Part shown: one piece after another, positions 1 through 12,166 of the stretch
How positions within the stretch are numbered: the first letter of the stretch is position 1
Layout of the letters: every line of letters starts with the position of its first letter
Assembly (NCBI GenBank): GCA_005656395.1
Contig: SRSI01000010.1
Span: forward strand, 124,001 to 188,000
Source of the DNA: Strongyloides papillosus
Lineage: Eukaryota; Nematoda; Chromadorea; Rhabditida; Strongyloididae
Length of the DNA: 64,000 nucleotides
Direction: 5' to 3'
Made by a program: the position numbers and the translations under genes
The notes under the pieces: generated by a model
The model's database searches: none
Seen by the model: the letters and a program-made list of their open reading frames with translations, nothing else
Told to the model about the DNA's origin: nothing

Positions 1-828
1 CTTCATTAATTACTTTAATAAATCATAGATTATGTTTTGTAAGAACATCTGCAAGACGTAGTTCACAAAGAGGAAAGCCCAATGCTGATCCTAACAGACG
101 ATGGAAAGCTGGATTTGTAGGAGGTATGTGGTATGAATTGTAACTTCACTAACTGTCCGTCCTGTCTATCTTCCTAACATCAATTTATTTTTGATTTTTT
201 TGTCTATATTCATTAAACATTGTCATCTATACCTTTATGTTATTTTAAATGTTAAAAAAAATCTTTGATTTTAATTTATAAAAAGAAAATATTAAGTTAA
301 CAAAAAAGATCTTTGTACTTACCACATATTTTTCAAAGCAGAGCTTTTTATTAACATACACTAACAAACATTTTTAGTTGTATTTATATTTTTTTTTTAA
401 TTTTAAGTTTATCTTTTTAAAACATAACATTTTTGAATGTATGCATTTTATTATAATAACATTTAATATTATTTTTAATGGTTGTATATAATATATGAAA
501 CTGCAATTGAAATGTTTATGCAATTGTCTTTTCGTACAAAATTATTTTTTTACAATTTGACAATATGGTAAAAACGAGATTAAATCAAAAATGATAGATA
601 ATTTTTATGTTCTCCTGTCTTTATTGCACAAAAAATAGGTGCCAAAAATTAAACTTAACCTATTCACTTACTTTTACCATGAATTTTTGACCCATTTCAG
701 AAGATAATTTATATCATGTCAATTATGGTGGTTCTAGTGGAGATAACTCAAGATCAAATGCAAGTGGCGTGTTCGGTATTAATTTGGTCCAAATTCCATA
801 CCAAAGAGCCGCCCATGCTAACGTTTGA
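1..828 (+). CDS. 3' end of an unidentified protein-coding gene (partial)
   Basis: Two exons are visible. The first is open in frame 3 from the window edge and ends at 123 before a GTATGTG donor; the AT-rich bases before 28 (ending CATAG) may be the end of an intron, so the exon could start at 29. The intron (124-700) ends in TTTCAG and the last exon runs 701-828, ending in TGA. The joined tail is polar and rich in Arg, Asn and Ser, finishing in QIPYQRAAHANV. I do not recognise the family, and the N-terminal part lies outside the window. Support comes from clean splice signals, an open frame across the junction and G+C above the flanks. Confidence 0.55.
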
Positions 829-1650
829 AATATGACATATTGAAAAAAATTTAGATTTAGTATCCTTTTTTTGAAAATTAAAAAATCAACAATTTCTGAC
901 CATGTTTAGTAATTGTTCAAAAAAAGCTACAACCATTGTTAATATTATATTTTCTTATCAGTTTATGTATTTGCCGTGCTCAACTACTATACTAAAAATC
1001 TGATTTTTTTATTTAATTGTTTTACACTACCATACACTTATGTGTAAAGAGCTTATCTGTTAATTTGTCAATAAACTTTAACTATTTACCTCTTTAATCA
1101 TGTAATTTTGTTGAATTTTATTTATTAATTAACATAATAATTTATCACATGCTTGACATTTTAACGGTTAATTATATTTTGAAATGCATATATACAAACA
1201 GTAAAACATACCTGTAACAAAAGTAATGATAAAAAATTATAAAAAAGATTTAATCTAATCATTAACAAAGAAAGTTTATTACTTTGTGTTACTTTCGTTA
1301 ATGTGTTATTCTAATTTTCTTGTTTGCTATAAGAACAATATGATCTTTATTGTTAAATTTAAACAACTAAATTAAAATATACCATCCGTCGTAATGATAT
1401 TTATATACATTAATTTTATTAAATTTATTTATTTTTTAAAGCATTAATGGATAATGGTATCCAAAGTAGGAGTGAAGCTAAAATGACAGCAGCCATGGTT
1501 GCTGATCAAATCTGAAATATCCTCCAATTCTTCATAATATACAAAAGTATGAGATTAGTCAACATAATTACATATGATAATGATCTATCTGTTTTTATAC
1601 AGCTTTTAAAGAATGTAAACACAGGCATACATTGAGAAAATAAACAAATA
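829..1650. other. 3' UTR and intergenic spacer
   Basis: AT-rich sequence between the upstream + gene and the convergent rfp-1 gene. An AATAAA at 1070-1075 fits a poly(A) signal for the upstream gene. No coding signal seen. Confidence 0.5.
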
Positions 1651-4268
1651 TTACTCCAGAGAAATCGGTTTATAATCTCCAACACCAAATGATGTTGCAC
1701 AGGAAGGACATTTTCTTTTTCTTGTTTCAATAACCTGTGTAACACACTTCGAACAAAACATGTGAAGACATTTTGTTATTATGGTATCTTTACGATTTTC
1801 TTTGCAACAACAACATGATAAGGCAGACTAAAAAATTTTAAAAATAAATTGAATAATTTTTGTAAATATTAAAATTACCTGTAATTCTGATATTTGTCTT
1901 ATATAAAAATCATTTCCACCACCAGTAACACTTTTACGTAATGTATTCCTTTCATTTTTACAAATCTCATATTTTAATTTATATTGTGAACCCATTTCTT
2001 CTGCTCTTCTAATTTTATGTTCGTATGTCTCCTTATCAACTGTATATTTGTCAATGGAATCTTTTAGTGAAAATTCACTTTTTCTAAGCTTTTGAATTTC
2101 TATATCTTGGTGTTTAACCTGATCCAGTAACTGACCTTGGCAGTCTTCGTATTTTTTAAATTCTTCATTTAACATACGTATTTCTTCTGTTTTAGCTTTT
2201 AATGCGTCTACAGCCGCTTTACTATCTTTCTTCAATTGATCATTTTCCAGTTTTTGTAATTCTATATATTCTCGTAACTGTGATATACAATGTTCCATTA
2301 TTACTAATTTCCTATTGGCTCTAGCAGTTTCTTGTTTCGAATCAAATACACTTTGCATTTGTTCCAGGTACAATGAATCTCTTTCACTTAATTCTCTACG
2401 CAATTTTTCAGAATTAGCAACCTCTTCTTCTAGCTGGGAATCGGTTTCCTCAAATTGTTCTGCATATGATGATACACTCTGTTGTGCTTTTTCTAACTCC
2501 TCTTTTAACTTCTCAATTTGATCAGAGTGCATTTTTGACAATTTTAAATACTCATCACTATTAAACATTTCCTTCAGAGATTCGTCTTTGGCTGTTTCTA
2601 CTCTATCATACATTGTCTTTATTCCCTTTACTAGTTTCATAAATTGTTTAAAATAATTTCTCAGCTCGTCATCACTTGACTTTTCTACCACTTGCTCTAT
2701 ATCATTTATTTTCTCAAAATCTATGTTTATTTCAGTATCACTATTAGTACCATCCAGACTTTCTATCCATCGACACCTATAACATCTATTAGTCATTTCT
2801 TTTGTCTTCTTATCTGCCGCCAAAATTCGTTTTAATAGTGCCTCTTTTTCCATTGCAGATCTTTTTGATTCATGTTTCATTATAGACATTTTTTTTTGTA
2901 ATGCGCCTATATATTCTTGAAGCCTATCGATTTCTCTTTGGAGGAAATCGCCATGTGGCTTGTCTAATTCCACTTGTTTCATAAAAGCGCTAGTACAATC
3001 ACCAGCCTTAAGTCTTATTTCTTCACTTTCAATTAATAATTGTTTAATTAATTGTTTTGAACGTAAAACTTCAGCATCATACGCATCATCAAATTGTACT
3101 AGACCTTTTATATAGTCTAAATTAAATGTTGTTAACTCATTACAATGTTGTCGTAATTCTTCATATTCAACGACAACTCTTTTTAATTTTTCGTTTAATG
3201 CTATATACTCTACAGAATTTATTAAATCATCTTTAGTAACTTCTTTTTTATTTTGTTTTAATTCAGATATTTCATGAGCAAGTTGAACATTCCTTTCGAC
3301 CAGTTCCTTTATTTCATTCATTCTACATTCATTCATATTCTCTAACTCGGCATATTTCTTTTTTAATACTTCAAGCTCTTCTGTTTGTTTAACTGATGAG
3401 GAATCATGTTCCGTAGTTTCCTTACTTTTTGACTCATTATCATCTTTCCTTTTATTTTCATACTTTATGTACCAAGCAAATCTAAATTTCAGCTTTTCAT
3501 ACAGCCTTCGTGTTTTTCTTTCTTCATCATTAGCTTTTTGAATTTCTTCGTCTTTTTGCTTTAGTTGCTCTTCTAGTGATTTAGTTCTATGTTGTAAAGC
3601 TTTTGTTTTTTTAATAATATCTCTATTCTCTTCTTGTAATTTCCCCGATATTTCTGTTAACCTTTGACTTTCTCGAGTAGCTTGTCCTAACTTCTTTTTT
3701 ATTTCTTCGTCGGAAACATTTACTCTAGATAAAAAATTATCCATTTTATCACATTTGTTAAGTCTTTGAACTAAAACATTTATTAATTGATCAATAATTG
3801 ATGAAGTATTAGCACATTTCCTTTCCAAATGTTTTTCCATTTGACCATTCTCCCATGGTTCATATTCAAAAACAGTATCAGGTTCATCCGTAAATGAATC
3901 TATTTCCCTTGTTAAACCACTGACGAATCTTTGACCTAATCTCATAAGATCATTGTCAAGAGTATCATAACAACGTTTTGTTACCGAAACTACCGTCTCG
4001 TATCTTTTTTATACTCTTGTACCTTTTTTTTATAAGCAGCCAATTCATCCTGAAGTTTTTTAGCTTCTTTATCTCTTGATCTGTACATTTCAGAAAGAGT
4101 ATACAACTGAACATGACAGGCATCAACATCAATTGTATTTCCTACACCAATGTTAGCTATTTTTAGCAATTCAAACTCTAAAACTTCTTTGTCATTAATT
4201 TTCGCCTTTTTTACGGGTTGTAAACCAGCATCAACTTCTGATATGACACCAGCATCTCTTTTCAACAT
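1651..4268 (-). CDS. rfp-1: RFP-1/BRE1 E3 ubiquitin-protein ligase (RNF20/RNF40 family), frame break near N-terminus
   Basis: E3 that works with a RAD6-type E2 to monoubiquitinate histone H2B in chromatin. Exons are 4268-1879 and 1827-1651, separated by a 51-nt intron (1878-1828). The product is a long coiled-coil protein ending in a RING finger: a Cys cluster CCCC, then CLHMFCSKC, then CPSC, followed by FGVGDYKPISLE, the usual C-terminal position in BRE1 proteins. The N-terminus has the short KKAK basic patch of RNF20-type proteins. The ATG at 4268 lies just after TTATTACAG, a possible trans-splice acceptor. The frame is broken once: codons up to about 4010 run into a stop at 3992-3990, while conserved sequence (SVTKRCYDTLDN) continues one frame over. 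Adding one base in the T6 run at 4005-4010 would join them. Expected product about 855 aa, near the nematode family size. RING and coiled coil are seen; H2B activity is from the family. Confidence 0.93.
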
Positions 4269-7200
4269 TTTCTGTAATAAAAAGTAAATAAGTTTAAAAA
4301 TAGCTTTATCATAAATTAGGAGATGATGTTTAGTTAATGTTATCAATTACGCGATCAATAACATTTGGTATTGAAGGGAAAATACTTATAAAAAACTTAG
4401 AAGACAGAAATATGGACTATGTAGTAATTATTAATTAGCTAAAAAAACATTTACATAGTAATGAGAAAGCTAAACAAGATGACATACTAAAAACTATTGG
4501 TAAGGCGTGTCTACTTTATTTATTGTTCTTAAATCGTGATAGGATATTTTTTCATTCGGCGCTCCATTTTAATTATTAAATACTACATATTTTTATTAAA
4601 TATTTTTTAATATCAATGAAATAATAGTTGGCAATATAGCAAATCATATTTGTAATTAGGAATATAGAATATATTTGACGTCTAAATAATAAAACCTATT
4701 TAGAAAAAGAGAAGAGAGTAGGGATTGTTTTCCTTTCCTCTTTTACCACCGCACATCTCTTTTTGGTAAACCATAAAAATCATCTTTCAATTGGGTTATT
4801 TGCAAATCATGAAAATTTAAAAATCAATCGATTATACACACCAAATTTCCCTTTTATATTCCATTTATTTTTAGTGTTTCCTTTTTGATTTTTTCCTAAG
4901 TTTAAATATTAACTATTTGAAGTGATGTGTTAAATTTTATTTTTTACATCTAGATGTATGTTGTTTGTGTGAAGGTAAACTTTAAACCAAAGTATTTTAC
5001 TTTATTTTTAAATTTATATAGTAAAATTATCTGTCATTAATATTTTTAACATTTTAATGCTATTTATAAAATATGTTTCCCAGTTATATTTGTCTTTTTT
5101 TATTTTTAGTACTAACCATTATACAAATATAAGCACATATAAATGTTAGTATATATCCATGATAAAAAGAAGAAGATAAAGAATCTTTAATTATACTTTA
5201 CTTTTTAGACAGTGATTAAAATATATCTAATGGGATATTAGTTATTACATATTGAAATATTCCTACTTTATGTACCTTAGTAACGAGATTTTTATAATAT
5301 AATTGTGAAACTAAATGTTGGAGGAAAATTTTTAAAGATATGTTTTATTTTTATTTAAAATATGTTTTTTAAATAAAACAAAGAAAGATAGATTTTAAAT
5401 AGGATAATAATAGAATAATAATCTCTTTTAATATTATTTATTACTTGTAAAAAAAGGAAATTGTCAAGGCATTCTTCAGTTCATGTTTTTCTTATTATGT
5501 TATCAAAAATGTTTGAAAATGTAACTAAAGAATAATCTTATACATCAACAATTTATTGTTATGGTTTTATAATAGAGATACATGATATATTAATACATGT
5601 ATATTTCGCTCTTTTCATTTTTATAATTATTTTTATGCACTGCTTGCTCTTTATATAATATTAATATGTATGACATGTATTTTAGTTTAATTTTATTCAC
5701 CTCTTCTTGTTTTTTTTCTATTGTTAAGAGTTTGATATTCTATCAAAAAGTTCTTAATTACTATACTTTTTACCGAAATTTTTAACTTTTAACTATATCA
5801 ACGTTTAATATTTACTTTCGAATAAGAATGTAATTGTATATCTAATATTATGTACAAGTCTCATGAATATTTATCGAAATATCATTACATAAAGTATTTG
5901 CACAAGTTTGATTACTTTAATAGTTTTATTTCAATATTTTCTTAATTATTTATAATTTAATATTTATTAACAGCTAATTAGCCTTTTTCTATTTTTGGAC
6001 ATCACTAAATAGCATAATAAAATTTAAATTATTGCTTTTGTTAATTATATAAATGGGAAATTGTGTCAATAATTTTTTTTCCTTAGAAATCTTACTAAAT
6101 ACTGTGAGTATAAAATTGTTTTATTAATTCTTTGCAAATATTTTGTATTAAGGAAATTTTTAAAACATGTTATTTTCATTACAAAATATTCAAAATAAAC
6201 TTTTATAAATCTTTCATTTTCTTATTAAATAAACAAAAATAAAAAATTAATTTAAGCTAGAGTCATAAAATAATAACAGGAATGTCTATATAAAAGTTAT
6301 AGGTGTATATATTATTATAAAAGACAAATTAGATAATAAATTTAATATTCTTTCATTCAATCGAATATCAAATTCTTTTTGTATTATTAAAAATTTTTTA
6401 TTATATAGACTAAGGGATGCATTACTCATCTATTGTTTGCTGATATTTTTATATAAAATCACCCTCTAAATAATATGGATTATGTCATTTCGTATCATGT
6501 TTAATTTTTTATTTATATTCTTGATTATGTCTTTAAGTATAGTCGCTAAGGTATTAGTCATTTCAAATAATATATATATTTTTTTAAAAACTTTATTCAT
6601 ATTTTGTCATTATATCACTCATTTTGATAATGTTTAATTGAATGATCCATATTTAATAACAATGGAAATTTTTTGACGAAAAAAATGCTCTATAATATAC
6701 TAATTTTTGATAATAATTTACCACTTAAAAACGATTAGACGATTTAATAGTTTTGATCTTTTATTTTTGTTATCAGTACTTAATCATTTCAATTGTTTTA
6801 TTTACACACATGAAAATTAAAGACAACTTGTTCTTGCATTTTAAAAGTTATTCTAAAAAATTGATAATAACTGTATTATTATATTTAATATAGTTGTGTA
6901 TAGTTTGTGTGACATGTTTAAAATTGATATAAATTGTTTTAAAGTGAAATGGTTGGTTTTGAATTTGTGTTAAATCAAAATTTTCTTTTTATGCTTGAAA
7001 TGAATCACCATTGATTATTACTACGACATTCTTTATTATATAATAAAATTTATTCGAGAGATGAATTGTGAATGTAACTGCAACATTTGATATTATCATG
7101 AAGTTGAAATATTATTAATATACAAAACTACTACTACATTTTTGTCATTATACTTAATATGTTTTTTTTATATAGTTTACCTTTTTTATATTATAATAAT

Positions 7201-8384
7201 ATTTTTTTGTATTAAAAATGTGATTAAACATTTAGAAAATATTTTTAAAATGAATAGCATTATAACAATTTTAAATGTTTAATGATTAAATTTTTATTCT
7301 TAAAACTACTAGTAAATGAATAAAAATTTAAATGCATCATTTGTTGTCATTTTTTCTTTTAGTATCCTTCTTTACTTTGGCATACTTTTAGAAAAAATTT
7401 TTATTATAACAAGATTTATTTAAATTAAGAACTTTGATATTTTAATATTTACTTCGTTTTCAAATTTTTAACACTAATATTTGCTGAATGGGAAATTATT
7501 TTTTATGTATGTTGCATATGATATATTTATGACGAAATAATTATGATTGTTATTATTTTCAATATTTAATTAAGTAAAGACTATTAATTAATTTTAAATT
7601 CTATATACATTTTTCTTTCAAATGAGTGTTATTTAACCACCAGTCAAAACCCTGACTAATTATTAAACTATAAATTTTTTAAAATATATTATGTTGCTAA
7701 TATTTATTGTAAGTTTAAATAATAATAAAAGGAATTTATTTTTTCGTCTAATTATGCATTTTTTATTGGAAACATTAGCAATAAATAACAATAATTGTAT
7801 GTCTATATTTAAATTTTCAAATTAAAAATCCTTATATATACACATAATGCTTCTCTATATAACAAAATGATAAATATTGTTATTTTAAATATTACAAATT
7901 CCCATATACCTATTTTCCATCTGTATATTTTATATATGTACAAATCATTATTAAACTATGTAACATTAAAATATCGTTATTCATTGAATTGATTTTTTAC
8001 TAGAATAAAATATTTTCATAAATTTAATTTCATTGTTTTTTTAACAATATGCTGAATCATTTAACATTTAATCATTTATTTTATTACAAATAATTATTAT
8101 ATGAATATTTTAGACTAGGCCACCTTTCTACGCATTTATCATTAGCGTGGATTAAAAGGAGCCGCCTATCCAAGAACTGGCTATTGATAAATATTGTTCA
8201 TTCCATCAACAGTACAAAAATAAATATTGCATTAACAGTTCTATTAAAGACTATTATATTTCATTACCACTAATTTCATTTTCAAGATAGTTTTTTACAA
8301 GTCTTTATTTTATCGTTTTTATCTTATCAAAGAATTACATAATATTATTTTGTAGAAAGAATAAAAGCAATATAATAAACAATA
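4269..8384. other. Long intergenic region, no gene seen
   Basis: About 4.1 kb, mostly very AT-rich with stops in all frames. Two patches are less AT-rich: 4690-4760, a purine/pyrimidine-skewed stretch upstream of rfp-1 that may be promoter, and 8117-8190 (listed separately). No tRNA, rRNA or transposon end found. Confidence 0.5.
8117..8190. other. GC-richer island of unknown nature upstream of bre-3
   Basis: About 74 bases clearly richer in G+C than their surroundings, preceded by ATTTTAG. Short complementary arms are present (ACGC with GCGT; AGCC with GGCT). No ATG-initiated frame of useful length and no tRNA features. It could be a 5' UTR exon, a small structured RNA or a regulatory block. 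Confidence 0.25.
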
Positions 8385-9905
8385 ATGGCATTTTACAGCA
8401 AAAACCAAGCATTACTTACATGTATTCTGTCTCACCATTTGGCTAATTGGTTTCCAATATATCTCTAATTTAATTTCATCAATGAATGCTGCCAATGTAA
8501 ATCTTATTAATCCTGTAGAAACGTATGGTTTAGTCATAACTTCATTATTGTATATGATTAAATTTTTATCACTTCTTGTGTTACCACAGGTAATTTTTAA
8601 TATTGCTGGAATGCTTATGTATAACGGGTTCAAAGAAACTGTCAAACTTCAAAGTGCTCCTTTACTAGCACCATTTGTTTGTTTTCGTGTAGTTACAAGA
8701 GGAATGTATCCAGATCTAGTGAAGGTAATTTCATTATAATTTTATAAATAGAATTATGAAATTATTTAGGATAATGTTGTTAAAAATATGAAAACATGTA
8801 TGGATGCTGGATTGGAAAATTTTATGTTTGAAGTTGTTACAGATAATGCCATTCACCTACCAACATTAATTAGAGCTAGGGAAATTGTTGTTCCATCATC
8901 TTATCGTACTAAAAGTGGAGCAAAATACAAATCAAGAGCCTTACAATATTGCTTAGAAGAAGACATTAATATACTCCAAGATGAAAATTATATTGTACAT
9001 TTAGATGAAGAAACATTATTAACAGAAAACGCTGTTCGTGGTATTGTTTAATTTTATGGTTGACGGTAAACATGATTTTGGACAAGGTATTATTACATAT
9101 GCGAGTGGTGAAATTGTTAATTGGATAACAACTCTTTGTGATTGTTACAGAGTAGCTGATGATATGGCAAAATTACGTTTTCAATTAAGTTACCTTCACG
9201 CTCCAATTTTTGGATGGAAAGGTTCATATGTTGTAACAAAAGTTGGTTCTGAAAAAAAAGTAACATTTGACCATGGTATTGAAGGATCAATAGCAGAAGA
9301 TTGTTTCTTTAGTATGGTAGCTATGAGAGATGGATATACATTTGATTATATTGAAGGAGAAATGAATGAAAAATCTCCATTTAATTTTTGGGATTTATTA
9401 CAACAACGTAAACGTTGGTTGCAAGGAATTTACTTAACTGTTCATTCATCTCTAATTCCATGGAAAACAAAACTTTTTCTTGCAATGTCGTTATATGCGT
9501 GGATTACTATGCCAATAACATCATTAAATCTTTTGTTATGTCCTATGGCTCCAGTACCAACATTCTTTCTTTTTGATTTTCTTGTTACATTAATAGGTTC
9601 AGTCAATTTATACTTGTATGTTTATGGAGCAGTTAAGTCGTTTTCTCATAAATATAGGTAAGTATGATTAATTTTTCTAAAAAAATAATTTTTTTGTGTT
9701 TTGCACTTTGAATTTATCTAACGATTAATTTTATTTTAGAGGTTCTTATTTTAAAATTTTTCTATACATTGCTAGTGCAATAACAGTATTACCTTTGAAT
9801 ATTGTAATAGAAAATATGGCTTCGTTAATGGGGACACTAGCATCGAAGGATGAATTTTACGTGGTGAAAAAAGATATAATCAAATTGCAAGAATCTATGG
9901 TATAA
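8385..9905 (+). CDS. bre-3: BRE-3/Egghead beta-1,4-mannosyltransferase of glycosphingolipid synthesis, two frame breaks
   Basis: Glycosyltransferase family 2 membrane enzyme that adds mannose to glucosylceramide to start arthro-series glycolipids; in C. elegans these lipids are the receptors for Bt crystal toxin Cry5B. Exons: 8385-8724, 8770-9657 and 9740-9905. Visible motifs are LLAPFVCFRVVTRG, the acidic HLDEETLLTEN, EDCFF and the QQRKRW acceptor/catalytic motif; there are two N-terminal TM segments and a C-terminal TM cluster. The second exon breaks frame at 9047-9049: AVRGIV meets TAA, while NFMVDGKH follows in the next frame as in all relatives. A second break is likely at the A5 run 8400-8404, because ATG 8385 is one frame off the conserved N-terminal TM (KHYLHVF). 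Otherwise the start is 8482 or an upstream exon joined at acceptor 8398. Identity is firm; whether this copy is intact is not. Confidence 0.9.
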
Positions 9906-10132
9906 AGAAATATTTATATATTATAGAATGGCAAAATGAATAATATATTTATATATATTACACATAACATCATGTCTATATTAAAAGCCATACAAATATG
10001 GTTCTTAGACATTTATTTACTCTAACGATCTCATATTTGTTTATCATGAAAAAAGTGCCTGACATTAAAAAAAGATTTTAATAAAAAAAAATAAAACCGT
10101 TGAATTTGAAATATTTTTAATTTATTCCTTTT

Positions 10133-11050
10133 TTATTCATTGATTTTACCATATTTTATTTTTTCAATTTCTTCTCTTAGACTTTCAATATCACTAGCCT
10201 TACTCATTTTTTTTTCTTCACATTCCTCGAAATTGTGATCAAATAATATTTGTTGACTGTCATTTAATAACAATTTACTTTTATCATTAAGAAGTATTTG
10301 TTCCTTTAACGGGGAATCATGTATATTGTACGCTGGGTGATTGCACTGACTGATACATAATATTTCTAATGGTGCAGTTTTTTCTTCTAAATGTTCTCTA
10401 TCAGGAAAATCTTTGAAGAAATTGTCAGTTAAATTTCGGTAACTATTTGTATTAGACAATGGTAGTGGAATTGAAAGATAGTGAAAATGATCATTTGAGA
10501 GATCAGGTTCAGAGTATGGTGACAAACTTTTGTCATCATCCTCGTCATCACCAACCATTTCTATTTCAATTTTCTTTTTCAAGTCATTTAAGTCTAATTC
10601 GATTTTCTTTTCTTTGTTTTCTTTTTTTTTAGTAAATTTATTGTTACTTTCTTTTACATTCTTTGGTAATGATTCTTCTAAAACACCATCTGGAAATAGA
10701 ATTTTAAAAATAAAAAATTATATACATATAATAGTAGATGGAGTTAATTAGACAGCAAAATATTTTAAATGCCATAAGAAAAATGATACTTTCAAACTTA
10801 CGTTTTATATGTTTATTCTCATTTTGAGAAGAAGGAGTTGGGTTTGTTATGATAACAGGTCTTGGAATCTCAGCATTATATATCCTATGTTTATAAGGAA
10901 TTGTATTAAGATAAGATAAATCTCTAGGTGTAGAACTTCCAAAGACTAATTTTGTGCCACTACTTTTGTTGTCTAAAAAAATATAATATTATTAAAATAT
11001 TATATTTTTATTTTGATATTTGTTTATTAAAAACAATTTTTTTTTGACAT
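10133..11050 (-). CDS. Uncharacterised acidic protein with FGSST-RDLSY motif (copy A)
   Basis: Not a family I recognise. Three exons fit: 11050-11035, 10972-10802 and 10689-10133, giving 247 aa with consistent phases. Exon 1 is tiny (16 nt) with a weak GTTTTT donor, but the resulting start MSKKNY closely resembles the start of copy B (MKKSNC at 13900), which supports it. Near the N-terminus is LVFGSSTPRDLSY. The middle is Lys/Glu-rich, then comes an acidic, probably disordered block with VGDDEDDDKS, and a short charged helix-like end (IESLREEIEKIKYGK). There is no signal peptide or TM segment, so it is probably cytosolic or nuclear. It lies head-to-head (about 600 bp) with the two-TM gene at 11655. 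Confidence 0.7.
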
Positions 11051-11654
11051 TATAAAAATATTTTTTATATAAGAAAATTGTTTTAAAAATAGAGAAATAG
11101 TGGAAAAATTTAATATATTTTTCCTTTTAATTATCACTATCATCTCTTGGTGCTTAAAAAATTTATATGACAAGTGGTATCATTAATAAATGGATAAAAG
11201 AAAACTTCCTAATTAAGAGTCTTATAACTAATAATGTTGATAGATATAAGTTAGTTAAAAATTATAATCCTTCCTGAAGATTCTTCACTCTTTATTTATG
11301 GTTCTGTCGTTGGTAAGGATGGAGCTAATAAAATTTTTTTAATTTCTTTTTGAAAATTTTTCTCATTTTCATTTAACTATCTTCCTTTGACTAAAGTTAT
11401 ACATATTATTTAGTTAAAGTATTCAGATTTTTTGTAAATACTTTTTTATTATATACGCTATGTTAAAGAAAAATAGATAATTAAATTATATTTTTAATAT
11501 GAAAAAGTTTTCATTAATTATATATATTTATTTAATTTATATACTTTTGTTTTAAATTCTAAAAATTTGTTCTATGACATATTTATTTTTATTTTAGTTT
11601 TCTTTGAAACTGATATTTCAGTAGAAATTATTTATTAATATATTTTATTTTTGG
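11051..11654. promoter_or_regulatory. Divergent intergenic region of cluster pair A
   Basis: About 600 AT-rich bases between two divergent starts, presumably holding promoters for both. A slightly GC-richer stretch lies at 11270-11335. No specific motif could be assigned. Confidence 0.35.
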
Positions 11655-12166
11655 ATGATGAATGAGAAAATTTTAACTATTATAACAGTGGTATCCTTTA
11701 TACTATTTTTGGTTGGAATCATTTTATGCTCCATAGACATAAATATTTATGGGTCTGGATTGTACTTAAGTTTAGTAGCAGTAGTTGTATTTTTAGTTAA
11801 TGCTACAGCTTGTAGTATTGGAATAACACATGATGATGAAGAATCGACGGCAAAAAAAATGTGGGGAAGGATAAGGAGAAGAATGTCATTGAAATCAAGT
11901 TTAGATAAAGAGATAATTAGAAATACTTGTGATAAGGAGAAGCTTTTAGTTGGGCAGGAAAATTTTAACTACATAAATGATGAAACGGAAAGAATAAATT
12001 TATCCGTTTTATATGAAAATCCATTGAATCAGATTGAAAAATTAGATTATAATAATAAAAATGATATTGACAAAAAGGAAAGAGCATAGATGAGAAGAAT
12101 AATGAGGAGTTAGTTGCTGTAATATGGTACGAAGATAGTGATGAAAATGAATCAACATTTTTATAA
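11655..12166 (+). CDS. Uncharacterised two-TM small membrane protein (copy A), frame break near C-terminus
   Basis: Not a family I recognise. The ATG at 11655 (or the next codon, 11658) opens a protein with two hydrophobic helices at about residues 7-28 and 35-58, joined by a short loop with DINIYGSGLYL, then a cytosol-like tail with basic GRIRRRM and an acidic end. Paralogous to 13015-13623: both share SF-L-L-GI, DI--G-GLYL-LV and a conserved T-AK after TM2. The frame ends at TAG 12087-12089, but an adjacent frame continues to TAA 12164-12166 and encodes a coding-like acidic tail (VIWYEDSDENESTFL). One missing base in the A5 run 12072-12076 would explain this. Expected length about 170 aa. 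Membrane location is inferred from hydropathy only. Confidence 0.7.

Noticed and set aside
1506..1745. 79-codon minus frame at the 3' end of rfp-1
   Set aside because: Wrong frame across the RING exon; the conserved CPSC and CLHMFC pattern reads in another frame ending at 1651.
2315..2521. 68-codon + strand frame inside rfp-1
   Set aside because: Antisense shadow of the rfp-1 coiled-coil coding sequence.
3941..3993. Alternative 53-nt intron in rfp-1 to explain the frame break
   Set aside because: It would give an intact frame but delete a BRE1-conserved segment and has a poor acceptor (TTATGAG). Kept only as an alternative.
9039..9084. GT...AG intron over the bre-3 frame break
   Set aside because: It would remove the conserved GIVNFMVDGKHDFG block, which is coding in all relatives.
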